DNA of 64,000 bases from Pseudomonas fluorescens (GCF_000730425.1 NZ_CP008896.1:1922001-1986000), one strand, 5' to 3'; shown: positions 7,299-16,832, numbered from the stretch's first letter. The notes: generated from the sequence alone by a model not told the origin. Numbers and translations are program-made.

Positions 7299-8510
7299 AT
7301 GAAATCAAGCTTCTGGAAATCCGGACACACCCCAACCTTGTTTGCCGCGTTCCTGTACTTCGACCTGAGCTTCATGGTCTGGTACCTATTGGGCCCGCTG
7401 GCCGTACAGATCGCCGCCGACCTGCAACTGACCACCCAGCAGCGCGGGCTGATGGTTGCCACGCCGATCCTGGCGGGAGCGATCCTGCGCTTTTTGATGG
7501 GCATGCTGGCGGACAAACTGTCGCCCAAGACCGCCGGCCTGATTGGCCAGGTGATCGTGATTGTGGCGCTGTTCTGTGCCTGGAAACTGGGGATCCACAG
7601 CTATGAACAGGCGCTGCTGCTGGGGCTGTTTCTCGGCATGGCCGGGGCGTCCTTTGCCGTCGCCCTGCCGCTGGCCTCCCAGTGGTACCCCGCCGAACAC
7701 CAGGGCAAGGCCATGGGCATCGCCGGTGCCGGCAACTCCGGTACTGTGTTCGCCGCCCTGCTGGCACCGTTGATCGCCGCCGCATTTGGCTGGAACAACG
7801 TGTTCGGGTTTGCCCTGATCCCGCTGATCCTGACCCTGATCGTCTTCGCCTGGCTGGCGCGCAATGCGCCTGAGCGACCAAAAGCCAAATCCATGGCCGA
7901 CTATTTCAAGGCCTTGGGAGACCGTGACAGTTGGTGGTTCATGTTCTTCTACAGTGTGACCTTCGGTGGCTTTATCGGCCTGGCCAGCGCCCTGCCCGGC
8001 TACTTCAACGACCAATATGGCTTGAGCCCGGTCACTGCCGGCTACTACACCGCTGCCTGCGTGTTCGGTGGCAGCCTGATGCGGCCTTTGGGCGGTGCCC
8101 TGGCTGATCGTTTTGGCGGGATCCGCACGTTGCTGGGTATGTACGGCGTCGCGGCGGTTTGCATCGCCGCAGTGGGTTTTAACCTACCCAGTTCCTACGC
8201 CGCACTGGCGCTGTTCGTCTGCACCATGCTCGGCCTGGGTGCCGGTAATGGCGCGGTGTTCCAACTGGTGCCTCAGCGCTTTCGTCGCGAGATTGGCGTG
8301 ATGACCGGGCTGATCGGCATGGCCGGCGGTATCGGCGGTTTCGCCCTGGCGGCGGGCATGGGCGCAATCAAGCAAAGCACCGGCAGCTATCAGTTGGCAC
8401 TGTGGCTGTTCGCCAGCCTGGGCGTGCTGGCGTGGTTCGGCCTGTATGGCGTGAAGCGTCGTTGGCGGACCACTTGGGGTTCAGCCGCTGTCACCGCAGC
8501 GCGGGTCTGA
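7299..8510 (+). CDS. nasA: NasA nitrate/nitrite transporter (MFS, NNP family)
   Basis: Inner-membrane nitrate importer of 403 aa with about 12 membrane segments. It shows the nitrate signature motifs of the NNP family: AGAGNSGTVFAAL after segment 4 and GLGAGNGAVFQLVP near segment 10, plus the MFS loop MGMLADKLSPKTAGL. The start at 7299 follows GAGGTGCGTG and the sequence KSSFWKSGHTPTLF. It shares one base with the next gene. With the leader upstream, it should be induced by nitrate through NasT and by nitrogen limitation through sigma-54. Confidence 0.95.
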   Translation: MKSSFWKSGHTPTLFAAFLYFDLSFMVWYLLGPLAVQIAADLQLTTQQRGLMVATPILAGAILRFLMGMLADKLSPKTAGLIGQVIVIVALFCAWKLGIHSYEQALLLGLFLGMAGASFAVALPLASQWYPAEHQGKAMGIAGAGNSGTVFAALLAPLIAAAFGWNNVFGFALIPLILTLIVFAWLARNAPERPKAKSMADYFKALGDRDSWWFMFFYSVTFGGFIGLASALPGYFNDQYGLSPVTAGYYTAACVFGGSLMRPLGGALADRFGGIRTLLGMYGVAAVCIAAVGFNLPSSYAALALFVCTMLGLGAGNGAVFQLVPQRFRREIGVMTGLIGMAGGIGGFALAAGMGAIKQSTGSYQLALWLFASLGVLAWFGLYGVKRRWRTTWGSAAVTAARV

Positions 8511-10177
8511 TGGGCCTGCAACTGAGCGCGGCCCAGGCCAGTGCCATCGGGCCACGGGCAGAAAACCAGGACGCCCTGCGCCTGGTCACCCCGGCCCCGG
8601 AGCTGGCCGCCAGCAAAGGTTACCTGTGCGCAATTGCCGATGGCGTCAGCCAGTGCGCCGACGGCGGCCTGGCCGCACGTTCGACCTTGCAGGCCCTGGC
8701 CATGGACTACTACGCCACGCCGCAAACCTGGGGCGTGGCCCAGGCCCTGGACCGGTTGTTACTGGCACAGAACCGCTGGCTGCAGGCCAATGGCGGCGGC
8801 CAGCCGCTGTTGACCACCCTCAGCGCCCTGGTGTTTCGCGGCCAGCGCTTTACCCTGGCCCATGTCGGTGATTGCCGGGTGTATCGCTGGTTCGACGGCG
8901 AGTTGCAGCGCATCAGTCAAGAACATGTCTGGGAGCAGCCAGGCATGCAACACGTGCTCAAGCGCGCCCTGGGTCTGGATCAGCACCTGGTGGTGGATTT
9001 TCTCGACGGTGAACTGCGCCAGGGCGAATGTTTCCTGTTGCTCAGCGATGGTGTGTGGTCGTCCCTGGCCGATCACAGCATCCGCGCGATTCTGCGCGAA
9101 CAGGCCGACCTGGAGTTGGCCGTCAATACACTGGTCAACGCCGCGCACCTGGCAGGTAGCCAGGACAATGCCAGCGCCCTGCTGGTGCGCATCGACCAGC
9201 TCGGCGCGGCGACCCTGGGCGATGCGCTGGTGCAGTTGCAGCAATGGCCATTGCCACCGCCGTTGAAGACCGGGCAGTCCTTTGAAGGCTGGCAGGTGGA
9301 AAAGGTGCTGGCGCAAAGTCGGCAGTCGTTGCTGTACCGGGTGAGCGATGCCCAGCAGCAACCCTGGCTACTGAAGACCCTGCCCCCTGGCCAGGATGAT
9401 GACCACGACGCCGCCCAGGCCTTGCTCGCGGAGGAATGGTTTCTGCGCCGGGTGGCCGGGCGGGCCTTTCCTGAAGTCCATCCGGGCGGCGGGCGTCAGC
9501 ATCTGTATTACGTGATGCGTGAATACAGCGGGCAGACCCTGGCCCAACTGTTCCAAGGGCAAGGCCCGTTGCCCCTGGCACAATGGCAGTCCATCGCCGA
9601 GCGTTTGCTGCGGGCGGTGGGCATGCTGCATCGCCGGCAAATCCTGCACCGCGATATCAAGCCGGAAAACCTGCTACTGGGGGATGACGGCGAACTGCGG
9701 GTGCTGGATTTTGGCCTGGCCTATTGCCCAGGGTTATCCGAAGACCGCGCTCACCTGTTGCCGGGCACCCCCAGTTTTATTGCGCCTGAAGCCTTTAGTG
9801 GCGATCGTCCGACTCCGCAGCAGGATTTGTACAGCGTCGGCGTGAGCCTGTATTTCCTGCTGACCGGGCACTATCCCTACGGTGAAATCGAAGCGTTCCA
9901 GCGGCCCCGGTTCAACACGCCTGTCAGCGCCAGCCGCTATCGGCCGGACCTGCCCGACTGGTTGCAGCAAAGCCTGGAACGTTCGGTCGCCGCACAACCG
10001 GAGCAACGCTATGAAACCGCTGAGGAATGGCTGCTGGTACTGGAACAGGCCGACCGCCGCGAACTGAGCGTGCGCCCCCGCCCGCTACTGGAGCGCGAGC
10101 CGCTGAAGGTCTGGCAAACCCTGGCATTGGTGTCGCTGCTGATCAATATGGTGCTGCTGTATCTGCTGTCCCTGTAA
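8510..10177 (+). CDS. Bifunctional PP2C phosphatase / Ser-Thr protein kinase
   Basis: A 555 aa protein that fuses opposite activities. Residues 1-235 form a PP2C phosphatase with metal-binding motifs ENQDAL, ADGVSQCADGG, HVGDCRVYRW, SDGVW and DNASALL. Residues about 265-525 form a Hanks-type kinase with WLLKTLPP (lysine), HRDIKPENLLL (catalytic loop), DFGLAY and GTPSFIAPEAF. A single membrane segment lies at the extreme C-terminus (TLALVSLLINMVLLYLLSL), so both domains face the cytoplasm. The start overlaps the nasA stop by one base, as in other pseudomonads. Its target is unknown; the location suggests control of nitrate uptake or reduction (inference). Confidence 0.92.
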   Translation: MGLQLSAAQASAIGPRAENQDALRLVTPAPELAASKGYLCAIADGVSQCADGGLAARSTLQALAMDYYATPQTWGVAQALDRLLLAQNRWLQANGGGQPLLTTLSALVFRGQRFTLAHVGDCRVYRWFDGELQRISQEHVWEQPGMQHVLKRALGLDQHLVVDFLDGELRQGECFLLLSDGVWSSLADHSIRAILREQADLELAVNTLVNAAHLAGSQDNASALLVRIDQLGAATLGDALVQLQQWPLPPPLKTGQSFEGWQVEKVLAQSRQSLLYRVSDAQQQPWLLKTLPPGQDDDHDAAQALLAEEWFLRRVAGRAFPEVHPGGGRQHLYYVMREYSGQTLAQLFQGQGPLPLAQWQSIAERLLRAVGMLHRRQILHRDIKPENLLLGDDGELRVLDFGLAYCPGLSEDRAHLLPGTPSFIAPEAFSGDRPTPQQDLYSVGVSLYFLLTGHYPYGEIEAFQRPRFNTPVSASRYRPDLPDWLQQSLERSVAAQPEQRYETAEEWLLVLEQADRRELSVRPRPLLEREPLKVWQTLALVSLLINMVLLYLLSL

Positions 10178-10184
10178 CCCCCCT

Positions 10185-10285
10185 CTGCAGGAGCCGGCTT
10201 GCCGGCGAAAAAAGCCCAGTCACCACGTTAAGCCTGGTACCACGCGTTATCGTTGACGATCTTCGCCGGCAAGCCGGTTCCTACA
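10185..10285. repeat. Pair of inverted REP elements (REPIN)
   Basis: TGCAGGAGCCGGCTTGCCGGCGAA and TTCGCCGGCAAGCCGGTTCCTACA flank a short spacer after the kinase gene and before the nirB promoter. Confidence 0.85.
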
Positions 10286-10386
10286 CAGATCGAGGGCGCG
10301 CCAGTTGTGGGCGCTACGCCTTTAAATGGTGCGCAAATACCTTGGGGCCTTCGCCAAACACTCAATAAAAACGCGGCGTGTGCGAC

Positions 10387-10403
10387 TTGGCACAACCACT
10401 GCA
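10387..10403 (+). promoter_or_regulatory. Sigma-54 promoter upstream of nirB
   Basis: TTGGCACAACCACTGCA carries GG (10389-10390) and GC (10401-10402) with 10 nt between them, and the TGGCAC half is a perfect match to the -24 consensus. Predicted start near 10414. Confidence 0.83.
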
Positions 10404-10413
10404 TTAGCTCCTG

Positions 10414-10522
10414 CAACACCCCACATACAGCCCTACCTTCAACGACGAAGGTGGAGCTCTCCCGAGAGAACGGGACCAGGACAAAGGCGTCCTCGCTAGG
10501 TAACTAGCGGGGCGCCTTTTTT
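10414..10522 (+). ncRNA. ANTAR-type (NasT) antitermination leader of nirB
   Basis: P1 is ACCTTC (10435-10440), loop AACGAC, GAAGGT (10447-10452), a perfect six-pair stem. P2 is AGGAC (10478-10482), loop AAAGGC, GTCCT (10489-10493). The terminator (10484-10518) pairs AAGGCGTCC and CGCTAG with CTAGCG and GGGCGCCTT, one base bulged, and ends in a T run to 10522. P2 again overlaps the terminator's 5' arm. The spacer between P1 and P2 is longer than in the other two leaders and can itself form a small CTC/GAG hairpin. Confidence 0.88.
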
Positions 10523-10560
10523 GTTTGCGCGTGATTTGTCGAGCCACTGCGGAGAACGAC

Positions 10561-13014
10561 ATGAAAAAACTCAAACTGGTGATGATCGGCAACGGCATGG
10601 CTGGGGTTCGCACCCTTGAAGAACTGCTGAAACTGAGCACCGAGCTGTACGACATCACCGTCTTTGGCGCCGAGCCCCACACCAACTACAACCGCATCCT
10701 GCTGTCACCGGTGCTGGCCGGTGAGCAGACGTTCGAAGAGATCGTACTCAACGACCTGGATTGGTACCTGCAAAACAACATCAAACTGCTGCTCAACCGC
10801 AAGGTGGTGCAGATCGACAGGGTCAAACGCAAAGTCATCGCTGAAGACGGCACCGAGGCCGAGTACGATCGCCTGCTGATCGCCACCGGTTCGACCCCGT
10901 TTATCCTGCCGATCCCCGGCAACACCTTGCAGGGTGTGATTGGCTATCGCGACATTGCCGACACCCAGGCCATGATCGACACCGCCAGGACCCACAAGCA
11001 CGCAGTGGTCATCGGTGGCGGCCTGCTGGGCCTGGAAGCGGCCAATGGCCTGATGCTGCGCGGCATGCACGTGACTGTGGTGCACATCGGCGAATGGCTG
11101 CTGGAGCGCCAACTGGACAAGACCAGCGGCCAGTTGCTGCAAACCGAACTGGAAAGCCGTGGCCTGGTGTTTCGCCTGAGCGAACAGACCCAGGCCCTGC
11201 ATGACGCCGGCAATGGCCGCGTGGGCTCGGTGCAGTTCAAAAATGGCGAGGTGATTCCAGCCGACCTGGTGGTGATGGCCGCCGGTATCCGCCCCAGCAC
11301 CGAGCTGGCGGAAAAGTCCGGCATCCCCTGCAACCGTGGGATTCTGGTCAACGACACAATGCAGACCTACGACCCACGCATCTATGCCATCGGCGAATGT
11401 GCCAGCCATCGCGGGATCGCCTACGGCCTGGTGGCGCCGTTGTTCGAGCAGGCCAAGGTCTGTGCCAACCACCTGGCCCAGTTGGGCTTCGCCACCTACA
11501 AAGGCTCGGTGACCTCGACCAAGCTCAAAGTCACCGGTATCGACCTGTTTTCTGCAGGCGACTTCATGGGCGGCGAAGGTACCGAAACCATCACCCTTTC
11601 CGACCCCATCGGTGGCGTCTACAAGAAGCTGGTGATCAAGGACGACATATTGGTCGGCGCCTGCCTGTACGGCGATACCGCCGACGGTGGTTGGTACTTC
11701 CGGCAGATCCGTGAGAACCATGCCATTGGTGAGATCCGTGATCACCTGATGTTTGGCGAAAACGCCCTTGGCGATGTCGGCCACCAAGGCCAGGACAAAG
11801 CCATGAGCATGGCCGACAACGCCGAAGTCTGCGGCTGCAACGGTGTGTGCAAGGGCACCATCGTCAAGGCGATTCAGGAACAGGGCCTGTTCAGCGTCGA
11901 TGAGGTGAAGAAACACACCAAGGCCGCCAGTTCCTGCGGCTCCTGCGCCGGTTTGGTGGAGCAGATTCTGATCAATACCGTGGGCGGTGCCGCCGACGTC
12001 AAGCCGAAAAGCGAAAAAGCCATCTGTGGCTGCAGCGACCTCAACCACGGGCAAATCCGCCAGGCCATCCGCGACCAGCACCTGCTGACCATTGCCGGCA
12101 CCATGAGCTACCTGAACTGGCGCACCCCCAACGGCTGCGCCACCTGCCGCCCGGCGCTGAACTACTACCTGATCTCCACCTGGCCGGGGGAAGCCAAGGA
12201 TGATCCGCAATCGCGCCTGATCAACGAACGGGCCCACGCCAATATTCAGAAAGACGGCACCTACTCGGTAGTCCCACGGATGTGGGGCGGTGTGACCAAT
12301 CCTTCCGAACTGCGGCGGATTGCCGATGTAGCCGACAAATACAAGGTGCCGATGGTCAAGGTCACCGGCGGCCAGCGTATCGACTTGCTGGGCATCAAGA
12401 AACAGGACCTGCCCGGCGTGTGGAAGGACCTCGACATGCCATCCGGGCACGCCTACGGCAAATCCATTCGCACGGTGAAGACCTGCGTCGGCAGCGAGTT
12501 CTGTCGCTTCGGCACGCAAAATTCCACGCAACTGGGCATCGAGCTGGAGCATGACCTGTTCAATATGTGGTCGCCCCACAAGGTCAAGCTGGCGGTCTCC
12601 GGGTGCCCGCGCAACTGCTCGGAAGCCGGGATCAAGGATGTAGGCATTATTGGCGTCGACTCTGGCTGGGAGATGTACATCGGCGGCAATGGCGGGATCA
12701 AGACCGAAGTCGCGGAGTTTTTCGTCAAGCTCAAGACCGCCGAAGAGGTGCGCGAATACAACGGTGCCTTCCTGCAGTTGTATCGCGAAGAAGCCTTCTA
12801 TCTGGAGCGCACCGTGCACTACCTGCAACGGGTCGGCATGGAGCATATCAAGAAGGCCGTGCTGGAAGACCCGCAGCGACGCCGGGCGTTGAACGAGCGC
12901 CTGCAATTCTCCCTGTCGTTTGAACAGGACCCGTGGAAAGAACGCCTTGAGCAGCCGTTGCTGAAGAAGGAATTCGACACCATCGCCGTCAAACAGCTGG
13001 AGGCAGTGCTATGA
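10561..13014 (+). CDS. nirB: Assimilatory nitrite reductase [NAD(P)H], large subunit
   Basis: Cytoplasmic siroheme enzyme of 817 aa that reduces nitrite to ammonium. An FAD/NAD oxidoreductase part comes first (GNGMAGVRTLEELL, VVIGGGLLGLEAANG, YAIGECASHRG). Two BFD-like [2Fe-2S] cysteine clusters follow (CGCNGVCKGT with SCGSCAG, and CGCSDLN with CATCRPA). The C-terminal part holds the siroheme/4Fe-4S ligands TCVGSEFCRFG and SGCPRNCSEAG. The ATG at 10561 follows GGAGAACGAC. It overlaps nirD by 4 bp. Confidence 0.97.
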   Translation: MKKLKLVMIGNGMAGVRTLEELLKLSTELYDITVFGAEPHTNYNRILLSPVLAGEQTFEEIVLNDLDWYLQNNIKLLLNRKVVQIDRVKRKVIAEDGTEAEYDRLLIATGSTPFILPIPGNTLQGVIGYRDIADTQAMIDTARTHKHAVVIGGGLLGLEAANGLMLRGMHVTVVHIGEWLLERQLDKTSGQLLQTELESRGLVFRLSEQTQALHDAGNGRVGSVQFKNGEVIPADLVVMAAGIRPSTELAEKSGIPCNRGILVNDTMQTYDPRIYAIGECASHRGIAYGLVAPLFEQAKVCANHLAQLGFATYKGSVTSTKLKVTGIDLFSAGDFMGGEGTETITLSDPIGGVYKKLVIKDDILVGACLYGDTADGGWYFRQIRENHAIGEIRDHLMFGENALGDVGHQGQDKAMSMADNAEVCGCNGVCKGTIVKAIQEQGLFSVDEVKKHTKAASSCGSCAGLVEQILINTVGGAADVKPKSEKAICGCSDLNHGQIRQAIRDQHLLTIAGTMSYLNWRTPNGCATCRPALNYYLISTWPGEAKDDPQSRLINERAHANIQKDGTYSVVPRMWGGVTNPSELRRIADVADKYKVPMVKVTGGQRIDLLGIKKQDLPGVWKDLDMPSGHAYGKSIRTVKTCVGSEFCRFGTQNSTQLGIELEHDLFNMWSPHKVKLAVSGCPRNCSEAGIKDVGIIGVDSGWEMYIGGNGGIKTEVAEFFVKLKTAEEVREYNGAFLQLYREEAFYLERTVHYLQRVGMEHIKKAVLEDPQRRRALNERLQFSLSFEQDPWKERLEQPLLKKEFDTIAVKQLEAVL

Positions 13015-13328
13015 ATTGGCTCGATATCTGCGCCCTCGAAGAAATCAACGCCCTGGGCTCGCGCATCATCAGTGGCCCGAAAGGCGAAATCGCGATTTTT
13101 CGTACCAGTGACAACGAAGTGTTCGCCCTCGACGACCGTTGCCCGCACAAGGGCGGGCCGTTGTCCCAGGGGTTGATCTATGGCAAACGCGTGGCGTGCC
13201 CGCTGCACAACTGGCAGATCGACCTGGCCTCCGGCGAAGCCCAGGCCCCGGATATCGGGTGCGCCCACCATCATCACGCCCGGGTGGAAAACGGCCGAGT
13301 GATGCTGGCCCTGCGGGACGCCGGTTGA
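13011..13328 (+). CDS. nirD: Nitrite reductase small subunit (Rieske type)
   Basis: Small partner of NirB, 105 aa. It keeps the complete Rieske [2Fe-2S] ligand set, RCPHKGGPL and CPLHNW, which many enterobacterial NirD proteins lack, so an iron-sulfur centre is likely here. The start overlaps the nirB stop (ATGA), and its own stop overlaps the start of the nitrate reductase gene. Confidence 0.95.
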   Translation: MNWLDICALEEINALGSRIISGPKGEIAIFRTSDNEVFALDDRCPHKGGPLSQGLIYGKRVACPLHNWQIDLASGEAQAPDIGCAHHHHARVENGRVMLALRDAG

Positions 13329-16036
13329 TGAACCGCCAGGTCACCGCATCGACCTGCTGCTACTGCGGGGTCGGCTGCGGCGTGCTGATCGAGCATGATG
13401 GCGCGCAGATCCTCGGCGTCCGTGGCGATCCATCGCACCCGGCCAACTTCGGCAAGTTGTGCAGCAAGGGTTCCAGCCTGCACCTGACTGGCGACCTCGC
13501 CTCCCGGGCGTTGTACCCCGAACTGCGCCTGGGCAAAGGCCTGGCCCGTGGCCGCACCGATTGGGACAGCGCCCTTGACCACGCCGCCCATGTGTTCGCC
13601 GATACCATCGCTGAGCACGGTCCTGACAGCGTCGCGTTCTATATCTCCGGGCAACTGCTGACCGAGGACTACTACAGCTTCAACAAACTCGCGCGAGCCC
13701 TGGTGGGCACTAACAATATCGACAGCAACTCCCGGCTGTGCATGTCCTCGGCGGTGGTCGGCTACAAGCGCAGCCTGGGTGCCGACGCGCCGCCATGTAG
13801 CTATGAAGACCTGGAGGCCAGCGATTGCGTGATGATCGTCGGCAGCAATATGGCCTACGCCCACCCGGTACTGTTTCGCCGGCTGGAAGAAGCCAAGGTG
13901 CGCCGACCCGATATGAAAGTGGTGGTCATCGACCCTCGGCGCACCGACACCTGTGACTTGGCAGATATGCATCTGGCGATCCTGCCCGGTACTGATGTCG
14001 CCTTGTTCCATGGGATTTTGCATCTATTACTGTGGGAAGACTGGATCGACCGCGACTTTATCCAGGCTCACACCGAAGGTTTGGTCGAGCTGAAACGGCT
14101 GGTCCACGACTACACGCCGCAGATGGTCACACAGCTGTGCGGGATCAGCGTCGAGCAACTGCGCCAGTGTGCGCAGTGGGTCGGCACCTCATCGAGCTTC
14201 CTGTCGTTGTGGTGCATGGGGCTTAACCAGTCCACCGCAGGTAGCGCAAAGAACAGTGCCCTGATCAATCTGCATCTGGCCACCGGTACTATCGGGCGCC
14301 CTGGCTGTGGGCCTTTTTCCCTGACCGGCCAGCCCAACGCCATGGGCGGCCGGGAAACCGGCAGCCTGTCGAACCTGCTACCGGGCCATCGCGACGCCAG
14401 CAACCCCGAGCACCGCGCACAAGTGGCTGCTTACTGGGGGGTTGAACAATTGCCATCCAGCACGGGGCTGACCGCCATCGAACTGTTCGAGCAGGTACAG
14501 GCGGGCAAAATCAAGGCTCTGTGGATCGCCTGTACCAACCCTGCGCAATCCTTGCCGGACCAGAACAGCGTGCGTCAGGCCCTGGCTGCGTGCCCGTTCG
14601 TGGTGTTGCAGGAAGCGTTCCGCACCACCGAAACCGCTGCCTTCGCCGATCTGTTGTTGCCGGCCGCCAGTTGGGGCGAGAAAGAAGGCACCGTGACCAA
14701 TTCCGAGCGGCGCATTTCCCACGTGCGCCAAGCCATTGCCCCACCGGGCGAGGCACGGGCAGACTGGGCGATTACCGTGGATTTCGCGCAACGCCTGGAG
14801 CAACGTTTGCGACCCGGCCAGCCGAGCCTGTTTGCCTTTGACCAACCGGCGCAGGTTTTTGATGAGTTCAAGCAACTGACCCGCGGCCAGGACCTGGACC
14901 TGTCAGGTATCAGCCATGCCCTGCTCGACCGGATCGGGCCGCAACAATGGCCGTTTCCCGCCGAGGCCCGGGCCGGCACGCCACGCTTGTACACCGACGG
15001 CATCTTCCCGACCGCCAGTGGCCGTGCACACTTTATCGCCGACCCTTATCGCGCCGCCAAAGAACAACGCGATGCGCGCTACCCACTGACCCTGATCACC
15101 GGCCGCCTGCGCGATCAATGGCACGGCATGAGCCGCACCGGTACGGCAGCACAACTGTTTGGACACGTCAGCGAAGCCCTGCTCAGCCTGCACCCGGATG
15201 AACTGCGCCGGCACCGCTTCAAGGATGGCGATCTGGTCAGCCTGAAAAGCCGCCGTGGCAGTGTGATTGTGGCTGTCACCGGCGATGACAGCGTACGACC
15301 CGGCCAGGCGTTCCTGCCAATGCATTGGGGTGATCGTTTCCTCAAGGGCGGCGTCAACACGCTGACTCAGCCGGCATTCGATCCCTTGTCGAAACAACCC
15401 GAGCTCAAGCACAGCGGTGTGCGCCTGGAAGCGGTGCAATTGCCTTGGCAGTTGTTTGCACTGATCGAAGGTGATGTACAGCAACACTTCGAAGCCTTGC
15501 GTCCGCTTTGCGAGCACTTTGCCTACGTCAGCCTGAGTTTGACCGGTCGCGAACGACCAGCGCTTCTGGTGCGTGCCGCCCATACCGAGGCGCCGGACCT
15601 GCAGTTGCTCAAGAGCATCGACCACCTGTTGGGGCTCAATGACGGCCCGGTCATGGCCTATGACGACCCGCGGCGCTCCATCGGTAAACGGGTGAAAATC
15701 GAAAAAGGCCGCATTACTGCGATCCGCCTGGCCGGCGAGACCCTCGCCCGTCACTGGCTGCAAAGCCTGTGGCTGGAAGGTCGGGCCGACGAGCAACTGC
15801 GGCGCTGGCTGCTGGCGCCGCTCAGCGCGCCGCCCGGTGGTGGAGCCACCCGCAACAGAATTCTCTGCAACTGCAAGAACGTCAGTGAAAACGCCCTATG
15901 TGCAGGCATCAACCGCGGCCTGGACCTGGATGGGCTGAAACAGGAACTGGGCTGCGGTACGCAGTGTGGTTCCTGCGTCCCCGAAATCAAACGGCTATTG
16001 GCGAGCACCCCGCAGCCGATCGCTATCAGTGTGTGA
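13328..16036 (+). CDS. nasC: Assimilatory nitrate reductase catalytic subunit
   Basis: Molybdenum bis-MGD enzyme of 902 aa that reduces nitrate to nitrite in the cytoplasm. The N-terminal [4Fe-4S] motif is CCYCGVGCGVLIEHDG with the fourth Cys in GKLCSKGS. Later come the molybdopterin oxidoreductase region (VVIDPRRTDTCDLADMH) and the MGD-binding domain (LITGRLRDQWHGMSRTG). A C-terminal BFD-like [2Fe-2S] domain (CNCKNVSENALC then CGTQCGSCVPEI) probably takes electrons from a partner reductase. The gene is called nasC in P. aeruginosa and nasA elsewhere. The start overlaps the nirD stop by one base. Confidence 0.95.
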   Translation: MNRQVTASTCCYCGVGCGVLIEHDGAQILGVRGDPSHPANFGKLCSKGSSLHLTGDLASRALYPELRLGKGLARGRTDWDSALDHAAHVFADTIAEHGPDSVAFYISGQLLTEDYYSFNKLARALVGTNNIDSNSRLCMSSAVVGYKRSLGADAPPCSYEDLEASDCVMIVGSNMAYAHPVLFRRLEEAKVRRPDMKVVVIDPRRTDTCDLADMHLAILPGTDVALFHGILHLLLWEDWIDRDFIQAHTEGLVELKRLVHDYTPQMVTQLCGISVEQLRQCAQWVGTSSSFLSLWCMGLNQSTAGSAKNSALINLHLATGTIGRPGCGPFSLTGQPNAMGGRETGSLSNLLPGHRDASNPEHRAQVAAYWGVEQLPSSTGLTAIELFEQVQAGKIKALWIACTNPAQSLPDQNSVRQALAACPFVVLQEAFRTTETAAFADLLLPAASWGEKEGTVTNSERRISHVRQAIAPPGEARADWAITVDFAQRLEQRLRPGQPSLFAFDQPAQVFDEFKQLTRGQDLDLSGISHALLDRIGPQQWPFPAEARAGTPRLYTDGIFPTASGRAHFIADPYRAAKEQRDARYPLTLITGRLRDQWHGMSRTGTAAQLFGHVSEALLSLHPDELRRHRFKDGDLVSLKSRRGSVIVAVTGDDSVRPGQAFLPMHWGDRFLKGGVNTLTQPAFDPLSKQPELKHSGVRLEAVQLPWQLFALIEGDVQQHFEALRPLCEHFAYVSLSLTGRERPALLVRAAHTEAPDLQLLKSIDHLLGLNDGPVMAYDDPRRSIGKRVKIEKGRITAIRLAGETLARHWLQSLWLEGRADEQLRRWLLAPLSAPPGGGATRNRILCNCKNVSENALCAGINRGLDLDGLKQELGCGTQCGSCVPEIKRLLASTPQPIAISV

Positions 16037-16047
16037 GGGCAATGAAT

Positions 16048-16785
16048 ATGAGCGCAAAAGTCTGGCTGGTGGGCGCAGGCCCAGGTGATCCGGAGTTGTT
16101 GACCCTCAAGGCGGTACGGGCCCTGCGCGAGGCCGATGTGGTGTTGATTGATGACTTGGTCAACCCGGCGGTGCTTGAGCATTGCCCCGGTACGCGGGTG
16201 ATTACTGTGGGCAAACGTGGTGGTTGTCGCTCCACGCCTCAGGATTTTATTCATCGCCTGATGCTGCGTTATGCACGCCAGGGTAAATGCGTGGTGCGGC
16301 TCAAGGGCGGCGACCCGTGCATTTTTGGGCGGGGCGGTGAAGAGGCCGCATGGCTCAGGGATCGAGGCGTCAGCGTGGAGTTGGTCAATGGCATCACAGC
16401 GGGGCTGGCAGGGGCGACAAATTGCGATATACCGCTGACACTGCGCGGGATCAGTCGTGGCGTAACACTGGTCACAGCCCATACCCAGGACGACAGCAGC
16501 CTTAATTGGCGGGCATTGGCCGAAGGGGGTACGACACTGGTGATTTACATGGGCGTGGCGAAGCTTTCAGAGATTGCCCGGCAATTGCTGGAGGGCGGGA
16601 TGGCCGCTGATATGCCGGTGGCAATGATCGAGAACGCTTCATTGCCTGTGCAACGTGAATGTCGCAGCTCCCTGGCGTGCATGCAGGATGATGCCAAGGC
16701 CTTCGCCTTGAAGAGCCCAGCCATCCTGGTAATCGGCACGGTGGCGGCCACGGAGGTGGAAGCAGCCTTGCTGGCCAGCGCCTGA
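16048..16785 (+). CDS. cobA: Uroporphyrinogen-III C-methyltransferase
   Basis: Transfers two methyl groups from SAM to uroporphyrinogen III to give precorrin-2, the route to siroheme, which NirB needs, and to cobalamin. 245 aa. Motifs are VGAGPGDPELLTLKA, the RLKGGDPCIFGRGGEE loop and GITAGLAGA. It is the last gene of the nitrate operon, 11 nt after the reductase. An in-frame ATG at 16042 is the alternative start. A shared bidirectional terminator follows. Confidence 0.95.
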   Translation: MSAKVWLVGAGPGDPELLTLKAVRALREADVVLIDDLVNPAVLEHCPGTRVITVGKRGGCRSTPQDFIHRLMLRYARQGKCVVRLKGGDPCIFGRGGEEAAWLRDRGVSVELVNGITAGLAGATNCDIPLTLRGISRGVTLVTAHTQDDSSLNWRALAEGGTTLVIYMGVAKLSEIARQLLEGGMAADMPVAMIENASLPVQRECRSSLACMQDDAKAFALKSPAILVIGTVAATEVEAALLASA

Positions 16786-16800
16786 GGCAAATGGCAGGCG

Positions 16801-16832
16801 AAAAAAAGCCCGGCCTAAGCCGGGCTTTTTTC
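16801..16832. terminator. Bidirectional terminator between cobA and oprF
   Basis: AAAAAAAGCCCGGC and GCCGGGCTTTTTTT pair around CTAA. The A run on one side and T run on the other serve both convergent genes. Confidence 0.93.

Noticed and set aside
10705..12906. 733-codon open frame on the reverse strand opposite nirB
   Set aside because: It lies within nirB, whose protein shows full family motifs. The antisense product is rich in His, Gln, Ala and Val as expected from reversed GC-biased codons and matches nothing.
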